Assembly: GCF_963676065.1 (NCBI RefSeq)
Contig: NZ_OY780933.1
Coordinates: 2,954,122 to 3,018,121 of the forward strand
DNA: 64,000 nucleotides
Direction of reading: 5' to 3'
Origin: Maridesulfovibrio sp.
Lineage (GTDB): Bacteria; Desulfobacterota; Desulfovibrionia; Desulfovibrionales; Desulfovibrionaceae
The notes under the pieces are model-generated. The model saw only the letters and a program-made list of their open reading frames with translations, did no database searches and was not told where the DNA came from. The position numbers were made by a program, and so were the translations under genes. The first letter of the stretch is position 1, and the number at the start of each line of letters is the position of its first letter. This document shows, piece by piece, positions 45,376 to 53,421 of this stretch.

Positions 45376-45642
45376 CTATTCTGAGCTTTCAGATTCGAGG
45401 CGTTTGATATATTTATCGCGGCATTCATAGGAACAGAAACATTCAACCTTTTCTCCGTTCCTAACCCTGATATCACCATTTTTAGGGACATAGGCTCCAC
45501 AAATCGGGTCTTTGACCATTTCGCCGGTTTTAACCTTTTTATTGAAATCCTTGCCGGTCTGTTCCTGCTTTTTTTTCTGGTCGCCACTGAAAAGCTTCCA
45601 CATAACGAATGCTGCCAGTGCGATGACAATAAATTTGAGCAT
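45376..45642 (-). CDS. Small membrane-anchored protein with a YHS/TRASH-like metal-binding motif
   Basis: 88 residues. A single N-terminal membrane helix (about residues 1-18) is followed by a Lys-rich linker and a domain with DPICGAYVPKNG (about 43-54) and FCSYECRDKYI (about 69-79). This C-x(n)-C-x3-C arrangement is that of YHS/TRASH domains, which bind metals such as copper or zinc in sensors and chaperones. In Desulfovibrio such small proteins are common and uncharacterised. A terminator stands between folK and this gene, so it has its own promoter. Confidence 0.75.
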   Translation of the reverse strand: MLKFIVIALAAFVMWKLFSGDQKKKQEQTGKDFNKKVKTGEMVKDPICGAYVPKNGDIRVRNGEKVECFCSYECRDKYIKRLESESSE

Positions 45643-45658
45643 AACTTTTGTACCTCAA

Positions 45659-45693
45659 TGAAAAATGGCCGCACCTGTTTAAGATGCGGCCAT
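45659..45693 (-). terminator. Terminator after folK
   Basis: ATGGCCGCA and TGCGGCCAT arms (45665-45673, 45685-45693) followed by TTTTT on the minus strand, 5 nt after the folK stop. Confidence 0.85.
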
Positions 45694-45697
45694 AGAA

Positions 45698-46213
45698 TTA
45701 ATCCTGATAAATCTTTCTACCTTCAGTGCGGTAATCAATTTTTTTCAGAGCATCCGCAGCAGATGTTCCGTCAGGGAACACCAGATCCGGATCAATATCC
45801 ATCAGCGGAATAAGTACAAACGCCCTCTCCATTGCCCGCGGATGCGGAACAGTGAGATAGCTTCCACTATCGATGACTCTGTCTCCGAAAAGAAGAATAT
45901 CCAGATCAATGGTTCGTGGACCGTTCTTTATATCTCTGACTCGATCCATCTGCCCTTCCACAGCCTGTAGCGTGGATAAGAACCCTTCTGCTGACCAGAG
46001 TTCGGGATCAACGTCAAAACGTACAACCTGATTGGCAAACCACGGTTGATCTTTCAGTCCCTGAGGTTCGGTCTCATAAGTTTCGGACCACACTTCAGGA
46101 TCAATGCCTTCATATTTTTCCAGTCTAGCTACGGCTTGATTCAAATTATCGTCAGTATCTCCAACATTTGAACCAAGGCTGACATAGACCTTTACAGTTT
46201 GGATATCCGTGAT
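45698..46213 (-). CDS. folK: 2-amino-4-hydroxy-6-hydroxymethyldihydropteridine pyrophosphokinase
   Basis: It transfers pyrophosphate from ATP to hydroxymethyl-dihydropterin in folate synthesis. The body is typical: QPWFANQVVRFD (pterin-binding loop), RDIKNGPRTIDLDILLFGD (the ATP/Mg signature RxGPRxIDLDILLYG-like) and VPHPRAMERAFVLIPLMDI. The required first strand KVYVSLGSNVGD is encoded at about 46160-46192, but no ATG, GTG or TTG occurs between it and the in-frame stop TAG upstream. AAGGAGG at 46218-46224 points to ATC 46213 or ACG 46210 as start (about 171 residues). A TTG at 46144 would drop the first strand. It overlaps the dapL end by about 20 nt. Confidence 0.8.
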   Translation of the reverse strand: MTDIQTVKVYVSLGSNVGDTDDNLNQAVARLEKYEGIDPEVWSETYETEPQGLKDQPWFANQVVRFDVDPELWSAEGFLSTLQAVEGQMDRVRDIKNGPRTIDLDILLFGDRVIDSGSYLTVPHPRAMERAFVLIPLMDIDPDLVFPDGTSAADALKKIDYRTEGRKIYQD

Positions 46214-47358
46214 ACAGCCTCCTTGAGCCTATCGGTATCAACAGTCAGCGAAATTCTGAAGTACCCTTCACCGGGTTCGCCGAAGCCGTTACCGGGAGTG
46301 ACAACAACACCGGTTTCCTTCAGGAGCTTGGATACGAACTCGGAAGAAGTATAGCCTTCGGGAGTTTTAGCCCATACGAAGATGGATGCATCAGGCACCT
46401 TGCAGGAAATGTTGATCTTTTCGAGCGCTTCGATGACGCAATCGCGACGCTCCTTGTAGATCTTGCGGAATTCCTTAACATAAGGTTCGCCTTCTTTAAG
46501 TGCAACAATTCCGGCTTCCTGTACAGCCTGAAAAATGCCTGAGTCGACATTTTCTTTAATTTTTCCAAGACCTGCAACGAGTGAGGGATTACCTACGGCC
46601 ATTCCGCAGCGCCAGCCGGTCATGTTGTATGTTTTTGAAAGGGAATGGAATTCTATAGCCACATCTTTAGCACCGGGTGTTTCCAGAATGGAGATAGGCT
46701 TTTTGTTTTCATCGTAGTAAACTTCGGTATAAGCGGCGTCCGCTGCAATGATCACATTATGCTTTTTAGCTTTGGCAACGAGTTCTTTGTAGAATTCGGG
46801 AGTTGCGGTGGCGGATGTGGGGTTATTGGGGTAGTTTACGAAGATTATTTTGCATTTGTCCCATGTTGCGTCATCGACGGAATCGAGCTCGGGCAGGAAG
46901 TCATTTTCTTCCAGCAGCGGGATCATTTTAACATCAGCTCCGGCAAAACCTGATGCTACCGGGTAAACCGGATAGTTGGGGGAAGCCACAATCACGAGAT
47001 CGCCGGGGTTTACAAATGCGAGCGGAAAGTGGGCGATGCCTTCTTTGGAACCGATCAGGGAAACAACTTCACGTTCAGCATCCAGTTCTACGTTGAATCT
47101 TTCTTTGTACCAATCTGCTACGGCCTGACGGAAAGTCAGAAGTCCTACGTATGAAGGATACTGATGGTTAACGGGGTTCTGCGCTGCTTTGTGCAGTTCT
47201 TCAATAATAAAGTCGGGAGTCGGAAGGTCAGGATCGCCGATGCCGAGGCTGATGATGTCTACTCCCTTAGCTGCGACCTCAGCTTTAAGTCTGTCGATTT
47301 CTGCGAAGAGATACGGTGGGAGTGTTGCGAGTCTGTCGGCAAGTTTGAATTCTGGCAT
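46192..47358 (-). CDS. dapL: LL-diaminopimelate aminotransferase
   Basis: 388 residues, a class I/II PLP aminotransferase. N-terminal KLADRLATLPPYLFAEIDRLK and ISLGIGDPDLPTPDFI are characteristic of the DapL group. The PLP Lys is in FHSLSKTYNMTGWRCGM (about residues 232-248), and NYPNNPTSA (about 170-178) binds the substrate carboxylate with the Arg in GYFRISLT. It converts tetrahydrodipicolinate directly to LL-diaminopimelate, bypassing DapC/D/E. lysA at 56.5 kb completes the lysine branch. folK starts within its last codons. Confidence 0.9.
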   Translation of the reverse strand: MPEFKLADRLATLPPYLFAEIDRLKAEVAAKGVDIISLGIGDPDLPTPDFIIEELHKAAQNPVNHQYPSYVGLLTFRQAVADWYKERFNVELDAEREVVSLIGSKEGIAHFPLAFVNPGDLVIVASPNYPVYPVASGFAGADVKMIPLLEENDFLPELDSVDDATWDKCKIIFVNYPNNPTSATATPEFYKELVAKAKKHNVIIAADAAYTEVYYDENKKPISILETPGAKDVAIEFHSLSKTYNMTGWRCGMAVGNPSLVAGLGKIKENVDSGIFQAVQEAGIVALKEGEPYVKEFRKIYKERRDCVIEALEKINISCKVPDASIFVWAKTPEGYTSSEFVSKLLKETGVVVTPGNGFGEPGEGYFRISLTVDTDRLKEAVSRISKL

Positions 47359-47474
47359 TTCGATATGCTCCTGTCATTTTGTGGTTAAATTATGATCAAA
47401 ACTGTTTAAATGTGCTTGTTTACTCTGTCAATCAACTTGAGCAGTCGTTACCATATGTGTAATGAATATGGGGT

Positions 47475-48389
47475 ATGACTGAGAACGAAAACAATACATC
47501 CTGCAAACACCAATGGGTCGACCGTTATCTGGAATACCTGCTCATCGAGCGAGGTCTCTCGGAAAACAGTCTGAATGGATATCTGAGTGATCTGGAGTCT
47601 TTTCAGTCTTTTCTGGAAGAAAGGTCCGCGAAAATAGAAGACGCCACAAGTCAGACACTACTGCTCTACCTTACTTATCTAAGATCAAAAGCATTGAAAT
47701 CAACCTCTTTGGCGAGGCATCTTTCGTCTTTAAGGGGATTTTTCGCGTTTTGCACGTCGCGGGGATTCATTAAAGAAGACCCTGCAACACTGCTGGAAAA
47801 CCCGAAGCTCCCCAGAAAAATACCTGAGTTCCTTTCACCGGAAGAAATAGGCCGCATACTCGCTTTGCCCAAGCTGACTGAAAAACTGGGTTTCCGTGAT
47901 CGAGCCATGCTTGAGCTGCTTTATGCTGCCGGTATGAGAGTTTCCGAATTGATAAATCTTAACATTGAAGACTTTGATCCTCAAACCGGGGTTCTCATTA
48001 TCTTCGGCAAAGGTTCCAAGGAACGGCTGGTGCCGATTCATTATGTGGCGCAAAATTTCTTAAACCAATACATTAAGGATTGGCGTCCTGCTTTTAATCC
48101 TAAGGTCAAGAACATATTCTTAAACAGATCAGGAAAAGGATTGACCAGGCAGGGGGTCTGGAAACTGATCAAGAAGTTCGCACTGGAAGCAGGTATAAAA
48201 CGTTCAATTTCCCCGCACACTTTCAGGCATTCGTTTGCCACCCACTTGCTGGATGGCGGTGCGGATCTGCGTACAGTCCAGCTGCTTCTCGGTCATTCGG
48301 ATATCAATGCTACAGAAATATACACTCATATTCAAGCCGGAAGATTGGTCCAGCTTCATAAACGTTTCCACCCACGATCTTTAATGTGA
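47475..48389 (+). CDS. xerD: Tyrosine recombinase XerC/XerD
   Basis: 304 residues. The N-terminal core-binding domain (about 12-100, RYLEYLLIERGLSENSLNGYLSDL) is followed by the catalytic domain with Arg in YAAGMRVSELINL, HTFRHSFATHLLDGGADLR (about residues 244-262, H-x2-R), HSDINATEIYTHI with the nucleophile Tyr (about residue 280) and Lys in FGKGSKERLVP. It resolves chromosome dimers at dif. Length and motifs fit XerD somewhat better than XerC, but the two are hard to tell apart alone. It stands beside housekeeping genes, so it is not a phage integrase. Confidence 0.88.
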   Translation: MTENENNTSCKHQWVDRYLEYLLIERGLSENSLNGYLSDLESFQSFLEERSAKIEDATSQTLLLYLTYLRSKALKSTSLARHLSSLRGFFAFCTSRGFIKEDPATLLENPKLPRKIPEFLSPEEIGRILALPKLTEKLGFRDRAMLELLYAAGMRVSELINLNIEDFDPQTGVLIIFGKGSKERLVPIHYVAQNFLNQYIKDWRPAFNPKVKNIFLNRSGKGLTRQGVWKLIKKFALEAGIKRSISPHTFRHSFATHLLDGGADLRTVQLLLGHSDINATEIYTHIQAGRLVQLHKRFHPRSLM

Positions 48390-48399
48390 GATTTTAATA

Positions 48400-51063
48400 A
48401 TGTCAAAAAATGAAGAGCTCATAAGAGCAGAAACAATAATTACAGGGCACGTAAATGCGGATTTTGATTGTTTGGCCGCCATTGTCGCTGCCGGAAAGCT
48501 CTATCCCGACGCCACTTTGGTTTTTCCCGGAAGTCAGGAAAAAAATCTGCGTAATTTTTACATGGAGAGCGCCACATATTTTTTTAATTTCAAACAATTA
48601 AAAGAAATTGATAAAAGCGCGGTCAAGCTGCTGGTGGTAGTGGATACCTCCAGACGTAAACGCATTGTTCATGTGGAATCAATTCTTAATAATCCGGGTC
48701 TGCGGATTCATATTTATGATCATCACATGCAGTCGGAATGCGATCTTGATCCTGAATTTATTATCAAAAAGCCGTGGGGGTCCAGCGTAGCGATTCTGTC
48801 GCATGAAATCCGGGAACGGGGTATTGAAATTAATCAGGAGGAAGCCACCATCATGGGGCTTGGACTCTATGAGGATACCGGATCATTCAATTTTAATTCC
48901 ACGACCGAACATGATTTCGAGGCCGGGAAATGGCTGTTGAAAAACGGCATGGAGCTGGATGTAATTACGGACCTGCTCAACCGTGATCTCAATGCACAGC
49001 AGATCACTCTGCTCGGCCGATTACTGGAAGGCGCGACCACGCATACTATTAATGATCTGGATGTTGTCATATCGGAAATCAGTACTCCGGAATACGTGGT
49101 GGATTTTTCTGTTCTGGTTCATAAATTTATGGATGTTGAAAACATAAAGGTGCTTTTCGCACTGGGCCGCATGAATGACCGCATACATCTCGTTGCCCGG
49201 TCCCGTACCCCCGATATCGATGTAGGAGCCATCTGCACCGCTTTCGGCGGCGGCGGACACATCTATGCAGCATCGGCGACCATTAAGGACCGCACACTGG
49301 CTGAAGTGCGCGATGAGCTCTTTGCACTGCTCTACTCTAAGGTAACCTCGCGTCTGAACATAGAATCCATTATGTCCAAACCTCCGGTGGCGATTCCCCG
49401 CAACATGACCATCAAAATGGCTGTTAACAAAATGACCCAGTACAGTCTGAAAGGTGTGCCTGTTGTTGATAATTTGGATAATATGAGGGTTGTCGGCTTG
49501 TTGGAGCATAAAATCGCCGATAAAGCCCTTGCCCATAATCTCGGTGATATGGAAGTGGAAATTTACATGCAGCACCCTTTTTCGACTATCAAGTCCGATT
49601 CAGGACTGCACAGGGTTATGGAGATTATCCTCGGGCAGAAGCAAAGGCTTGTTCCGGTGGTGGAAAACGATCGTGTTGAGGCCGTTGTTACCCGTACTGA
49701 CCTGATCAACATGCTGGTGCAGGACCCCGCGCGCATCCCGGAATCATTGTTTCCGGATAAAAAACAGGAACGCAACATACGCAACATCATGCGCAATCGT
49801 TTGCCCAACAAGATCCTCGATATCCTCGAAACAGCGGGCAAAATGGCCGCTGAAATCGGAACTGAAGTCTATGTCGTGGGTGGATTTGTCCGCGATGTTT
49901 TGCTTACCAAGACCAATTTTGATCTTGATCTTGTGGTTGAAGGTGACGGGATCGCATTTGCTAAAAAATTGGCTAAAAGAATGAACGGACGGGCCAAATA
50001 TCACCGTAAATTCAAAACTGCCGTTGTCATATTGCCCGATGGACAACGGGTGGATGTGGCAACCGCCCGGCTTGAATATTATGAATACCCGGCCGCCCTG
50101 CCCACGGTTGAATTGTCTTCAATCAAGATGGATCTTTACCGGCGCGATTTTACTATTAACGCGCTGGCTGTTCACATCAATCCTTCCAGTTTCGGTAAAC
50201 TGGTCGACTTTTTCGGCTCTCAACGTGATCTTAAAGATAGGACCATCCGGGTGCTGCATGCCCTGAGTTTTGTGGAGGACCCTACCCGGATCATGCGCGC
50301 CATCAGGTTTGAACAGCGTTTTGATTTTAAAGTCGGTGGACAGACTCTGAATCTGATTAAAAATGCGCTTAAGCTCAACCTCATCAGCAAGCTTTCCGGT
50401 TACCGCTTAACTCATGAAATGCGTATCATCTTAAATGAAGAAAACGTACTGCGCAGCATTGAGCGCATGAATGAACTGGGAGTGCTGGAGGCGATCCATC
50501 CTCTGCTGGTGCTTAATTCGGCTCGTTCGCAGGTGATAGGAGAGTTGGAACGTCTTATGAGCTGGTACAGTCTGCTTTACCTTGAGCCGCCCTTATCCGC
50601 TTGGAAAACATACTTTCTGGCTATGTGCATGGGGATTTCCAAAAGTAAAATGGAGCAGATATACGATCGGTTCAGTTTTTCACCTACGGAACGAAGGGAA
50701 TTTGTTCATCTGCGCGATACGATCTTCTGGGCTGCCGGAAATATAATGAAAATTAAAAAAGAGATGAAGCCCAGTGCTATATACAAGACCCTCAGTCCGG
50801 TTCCTCTTGAAGGGGTTCTTTTCATTATGGCCCGGACCAAGAGGGAGATGATAAAAAAATATGTATCGCAATATCTTACTAATCTCAGATTGCAAACAAT
50901 AGACGTAAATGGTGACGACTTGAAAAAAATGGGACTTGAGCCGGGCCCGGCCTACTCGGAATTATTGAATAATGTAAAGCTGGCCTGTCTCGACGGAGAG
51001 GTTAAAGGTCGTCAGGAGCAGCTTAATTTCTTGAAAAAGAAGATAAAGAGAATGAAGAAGTAG
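48400..51063 (+). CDS. DHH phosphoesterase - CBS - tRNA nucleotidyltransferase fusion
   Basis: 887 residues in three parts. Residues about 10-315: DHH/DHHA1 phosphoesterase (GHVNADFDCLAAI, the DHH motif in IYDHHMQSE, and FGGGGHIYAASATI). About 320-440: a CBS pair (IMSKPPVAIPRNMTIKMA, VVDNLDNMRVVGLL, VENDRVEAVVTRTDLI). About 465-880: class II poly(A)/CCA nucleotidyltransferase (VYVVGGFVRDVLL, FDLDLVVEGD with the metal Asp pair, YRRDFTINALAVHI and EDPTRIMRAIRFEQRF). Such fusions are known as A-adding or CCA-adding enzymes in several bacteria including deltaproteobacteria. tRNA genes here encode CCA, so repair is the likely role. It starts 11 nt after xerD. Confidence 0.88.
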   Translation: MSKNEELIRAETIITGHVNADFDCLAAIVAAGKLYPDATLVFPGSQEKNLRNFYMESATYFFNFKQLKEIDKSAVKLLVVVDTSRRKRIVHVESILNNPGLRIHIYDHHMQSECDLDPEFIIKKPWGSSVAILSHEIRERGIEINQEEATIMGLGLYEDTGSFNFNSTTEHDFEAGKWLLKNGMELDVITDLLNRDLNAQQITLLGRLLEGATTHTINDLDVVISEISTPEYVVDFSVLVHKFMDVENIKVLFALGRMNDRIHLVARSRTPDIDVGAICTAFGGGGHIYAASATIKDRTLAEVRDELFALLYSKVTSRLNIESIMSKPPVAIPRNMTIKMAVNKMTQYSLKGVPVVDNLDNMRVVGLLEHKIADKALAHNLGDMEVEIYMQHPFSTIKSDSGLHRVMEIILGQKQRLVPVVENDRVEAVVTRTDLINMLVQDPARIPESLFPDKKQERNIRNIMRNRLPNKILDILETAGKMAAEIGTEVYVVGGFVRDVLLTKTNFDLDLVVEGDGIAFAKKLAKRMNGRAKYHRKFKTAVVILPDGQRVDVATARLEYYEYPAALPTVELSSIKMDLYRRDFTINALAVHINPSSFGKLVDFFGSQRDLKDRTIRVLHALSFVEDPTRIMRAIRFEQRFDFKVGGQTLNLIKNALKLNLISKLSGYRLTHEMRIILNEENVLRSIERMNELGVLEAIHPLLVLNSARSQVIGELERLMSWYSLLYLEPPLSAWKTYFLAMCMGISKSKMEQIYDRFSFSPTERREFVHLRDTIFWAAGNIMKIKKEMKPSAIYKTLSPVPLEGVLFIMARTKREMIKKYVSQYLTNLRLQTIDVNGDDLKKMGLEPGPAYSELLNNVKLACLDGEVKGRQEQLNFLKKKIKRMKK

Positions 51064-51374
51064 GCAGGATTAGAGCGACGAAGTCTTTTAGAAAATATAT
51101 CACATAGTAATAAAAGTGGTTTCCCTTGCCCTTGTTCGGTAACCCGTGTAGAACATGCAGACTTTTGCAATATATGAAAAATAGGTCTTAAGTAAGTTTT
51201 TTTGACGAATAAGCTCTTTTTTTATATTTATTGTTGATAATTAGCTGGTATTTAATTACTGGAAATTAATATTGTTTGATAGAAAACAATAGAACTGATC
51301 CTGTTAGATTTTAGCAGGACAATCGGGCAATATCTGAACTGCTTTGTAAAGGTATTGTAAAGGTTGTTGTACAG
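51064..51374. other. Intergenic region before the HIT gene
   Basis: AT-rich. Two direct 9-mers TTGTAAAGG lie at 51344-51352 and 51355-51363, next to the HIT start. A small hairpin (TCCTG/CAGGA) lies near 51299-51318. No RNA gene recognised; it should contain the HIT promoter. Confidence 0.35.
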
Positions 51375-51863
51375 ATGGACGTATTATGGGCACCATGGCG
51401 GATGGATTATATTCTTGGTCCTAAACCGGACGAATGTGTTTTTTGCATTCCGGAAAGTACTGAGGAAGATGAAGAAAGATTGATTCTTCACAGAGCTAAG
51501 CACTGCTTTGTGATAATGAACAAATTTCCATACAATAACTGTCATTTGATGGTTACACCGTACCGTCATATCAATAAACTCACTGATCTCGAAGAGGATG
51601 AAGCTTCAGAGATCATGAAATATATAACCATTAGCTGCGATATTCTGGAAAAGGCATGCAATCCTCAGGGGATTAATGTCGGTCTGAATATAGGGGAAGC
51701 AGCCGGAGCTGGGATCGCCGCCCATCTCCACTTTCAGTTAGTGCCCCGTTGGAACGGGGATGCATCGTTTATGGCAGTGTTCGGAGAAACCAACGTTATT
51801 CCCGATCATTTGTCTTCAACTTACAAAAGGCTCAAGCCGTTATTTGACAGCTGCTGTCGCTAA
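51375..51863 (+). CDS. HIT family hydrolase/transferase
   Basis: 162 residues. The histidine-triad motif is AAHLHFQLVPRW (about residues 115-126; His-x-His-x-Gln, the Fhit/Ap4A-type form). CVFCIPESTEEDE near residue 20 and KFPYNNCHLMVTPYRHI (about 51-67) are typical of HIT proteins in anaerobes. Such enzymes hydrolyse or phosphorolyse dinucleoside polyphosphates such as Ap4A. The two Cys of CVFC could form part of a Zn site (known in HIT relatives). lapA follows after 20 nt. Confidence 0.88.
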   Translation: MDVLWAPWRMDYILGPKPDECVFCIPESTEEDEERLILHRAKHCFVIMNKFPYNNCHLMVTPYRHINKLTDLEEDEASEIMKYITISCDILEKACNPQGINVGLNIGEAAGAGIAAHLHFQLVPRWNGDASFMAVFGETNVIPDHLSSTYKRLKPLFDSCCR

Positions 51864-51883
51864 GTAACACTAAGGAGGGTTTC

Positions 51884-52240
51884 ATGCGTTACTTGAAGGT
51901 TTTGGCTCTGGTAGTTCTCTTTTTTCTTTCCATGGTATTCTTTATTCAGAATACCCCTGAACTTTCCAAGGAAGTAACTCTGTCCATCGAACTTTTCAGT
52001 TATAAGTTCATGAGCCAGCCTCTTCCGTACTACCTGTTGATCCTGATTGCGTTTGCCGCAGGTTCTCTCCTGTGTCTTCTTTATTTCATGGGTGACAAAG
52101 TCCGTCTTTCCGGTCAGCTCCGTAACTGCCGTACCAGAATGGCCAATCTTGAGCAGGAAGTTAATTCTCTGCGTAACCTGCCCCTCGATGAGGGGAACTA
52201 TCCCTCCGCAGAAAAAAGCGAAGAGACAGCTTCCGAATAA
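51884..52240 (+). CDS. lapA: LapA-domain inner membrane protein
   Basis: 118 residues. Two hydrophobic helices (about 3-20 and 45-66) with PYYLLILIAFAAGSLLCLLYF match the LapA domain (formerly YciS). LapA works with LapB in control of LpxC stability and lipopolysaccharide level in E. coli. A coiled-coil Gln/Arg region follows (about 70-100). AGGAGGG precedes the ATG at 51884. lapB is the next gene, 25 nt away, as in enterobacteria. Confidence 0.87.
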   Translation: MRYLKVLALVVLFFLSMVFFIQNTPELSKEVTLSIELFSYKFMSQPLPYYLLILIAFAAGSLLCLLYFMGDKVRLSGQLRNCRTRMANLEQEVNSLRNLPLDEGNYPSAEKSEETASE

Positions 52241-52265
52241 ATCAGCGCATATTCAAGGAGTATAA

Positions 52266-53405
52266 GTGTCCTTATTAAGCGTATTTAAGAAGAAGAAAGT
52301 GACGGCGTCCGAAAATCGGGCGCCGTCTTATTCGTCCGGGGCCGGAAAAGGCCGATCCGGTCTTGCGGATACCCGCGCAGCCATTGATGAACTCAGCAAG
52401 GTTGTAAAAGATACTCCTGAAGCTGTAGAAATCTACCTTGCTCTTGGCAACCTGTACCGTTCTCAGGGTGAAATTGAACGTGCCGCTCAGATCAGGAACA
52501 GCCTGATTGTCCGGCCCGGATTGGACCCGGCGATCAAGGCCCGCGCCCTCTATGAGCTGGGACGCGATTTCAGCCGTGGCGGTTTCTTGGACCGCGCCGT
52601 TAATGCCTTTGAAAAAGCTAGAGAAATTGTAGGTGATTCCCCTGAGATTATGACTGAACTGGCTGAACAGGCTGCAGGCAGCCGGGAATTTGACAAGGCG
52701 GCTGAATTTTATTCCAAACTGAATCAACCGGTACAGGAAGCCCACTATCTTGCCCGTCTGGCAGAGGATTACACCTCGGAAGGTGAAGATGCAGCAGCGC
52801 AGCGTACCCTTAAAAAGGCCCTAAAAATTTCCTCAAGTTCAGTAGAATCATGGCTTTTGGTTTTAACCAGGTTAAAGCAGGAAGATTCACTGGATAAATT
52901 TCGAAAGAAATTCAAATCCGCTCTTGCGCAGGTTCCCAAACACCTTACATTTTTACTTGTTGAAGGAGTTCTGGCGGAATCTCTCATCTTCGGTGACACT
53001 CCGATCAGGAACCAGAATCAGGGTAATGACCGTAACTACCCTTTTTATGAAGTTATGGTTGAAGAAATTTCCCAGTCCGACCCGGACGTAGTCATGCATT
53101 ATTACGGGGCAAGGCTTTTGCAGCTCTGTGGCAAACAGGAAGAAGCCGAGGTCTGGCTTGAAAAAACATTAATGCTTAACCAGAATTTCTGGCTGGCACG
53201 ACTTGAGCTTTTTAATCTAGCTCAGGATCAGCAGACTCTTACCTCGTCTTTTAAAAACCAGCTGGATTTTTTTGTAAATGTTGCGCGAAAAGTGCAGAGA
53301 TTCACCTGTTCCAGTTGCGGTCTTAAGCGTGATAGAATATTTTTTAATTGCCCACGGTGTCGCAGTTGGCATTCAATTTCGTTCCGTAAAGAACTGAACC
53401 AGTAA
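52266..53405 (+). CDS. lapB: LapB-like TPR protein with C-terminal zinc ribbon
   Basis: 379 residues from GTG 52266. About six TPR units span residues 30-300 (AVEIYLALGNLYRSQGEIERAAQIRNSL, ARALYELGRDFSRGG, and onward), followed by a rubredoxin-like end, CSSCGLKRDRIFFNCPRCRSWHS (about 349-371), as in LapB/YciM. E. coli LapB has an N-terminal membrane anchor; here the N-terminal 25 residues are basic and polar, so anchoring may rely on LapA. LapB regulates LpxC proteolysis by FtsH. mutS begins 16 nt later. Confidence 0.87.
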   Translation: MSLLSVFKKKKVTASENRAPSYSSGAGKGRSGLADTRAAIDELSKVVKDTPEAVEIYLALGNLYRSQGEIERAAQIRNSLIVRPGLDPAIKARALYELGRDFSRGGFLDRAVNAFEKAREIVGDSPEIMTELAEQAAGSREFDKAAEFYSKLNQPVQEAHYLARLAEDYTSEGEDAAAQRTLKKALKISSSSVESWLLVLTRLKQEDSLDKFRKKFKSALAQVPKHLTFLLVEGVLAESLIFGDTPIRNQNQGNDRNYPFYEVMVEEISQSDPDVVMHYYGARLLQLCGKQEEAEVWLEKTLMLNQNFWLARLELFNLAQDQQTLTSSFKNQLDFFVNVARKVQRFTCSSCGLKRDRIFFNCPRCRSWHSISFRKELNQ

Positions 53406-53421
53406 GCCCTATATATTTATT

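Noticed and set aside
47475..48389. Integrase of a mobile island next to xerD
   Set aside because: The recombinase has XerC/D length and motifs and sits among housekeeping genes; no attachment repeats or phage genes are near it.
51064..51374. 6S or other structural RNA gene before the HIT gene
   Set aside because: Only small hairpins and a short direct repeat are visible; no long imperfect stem or known RNA core could be traced.
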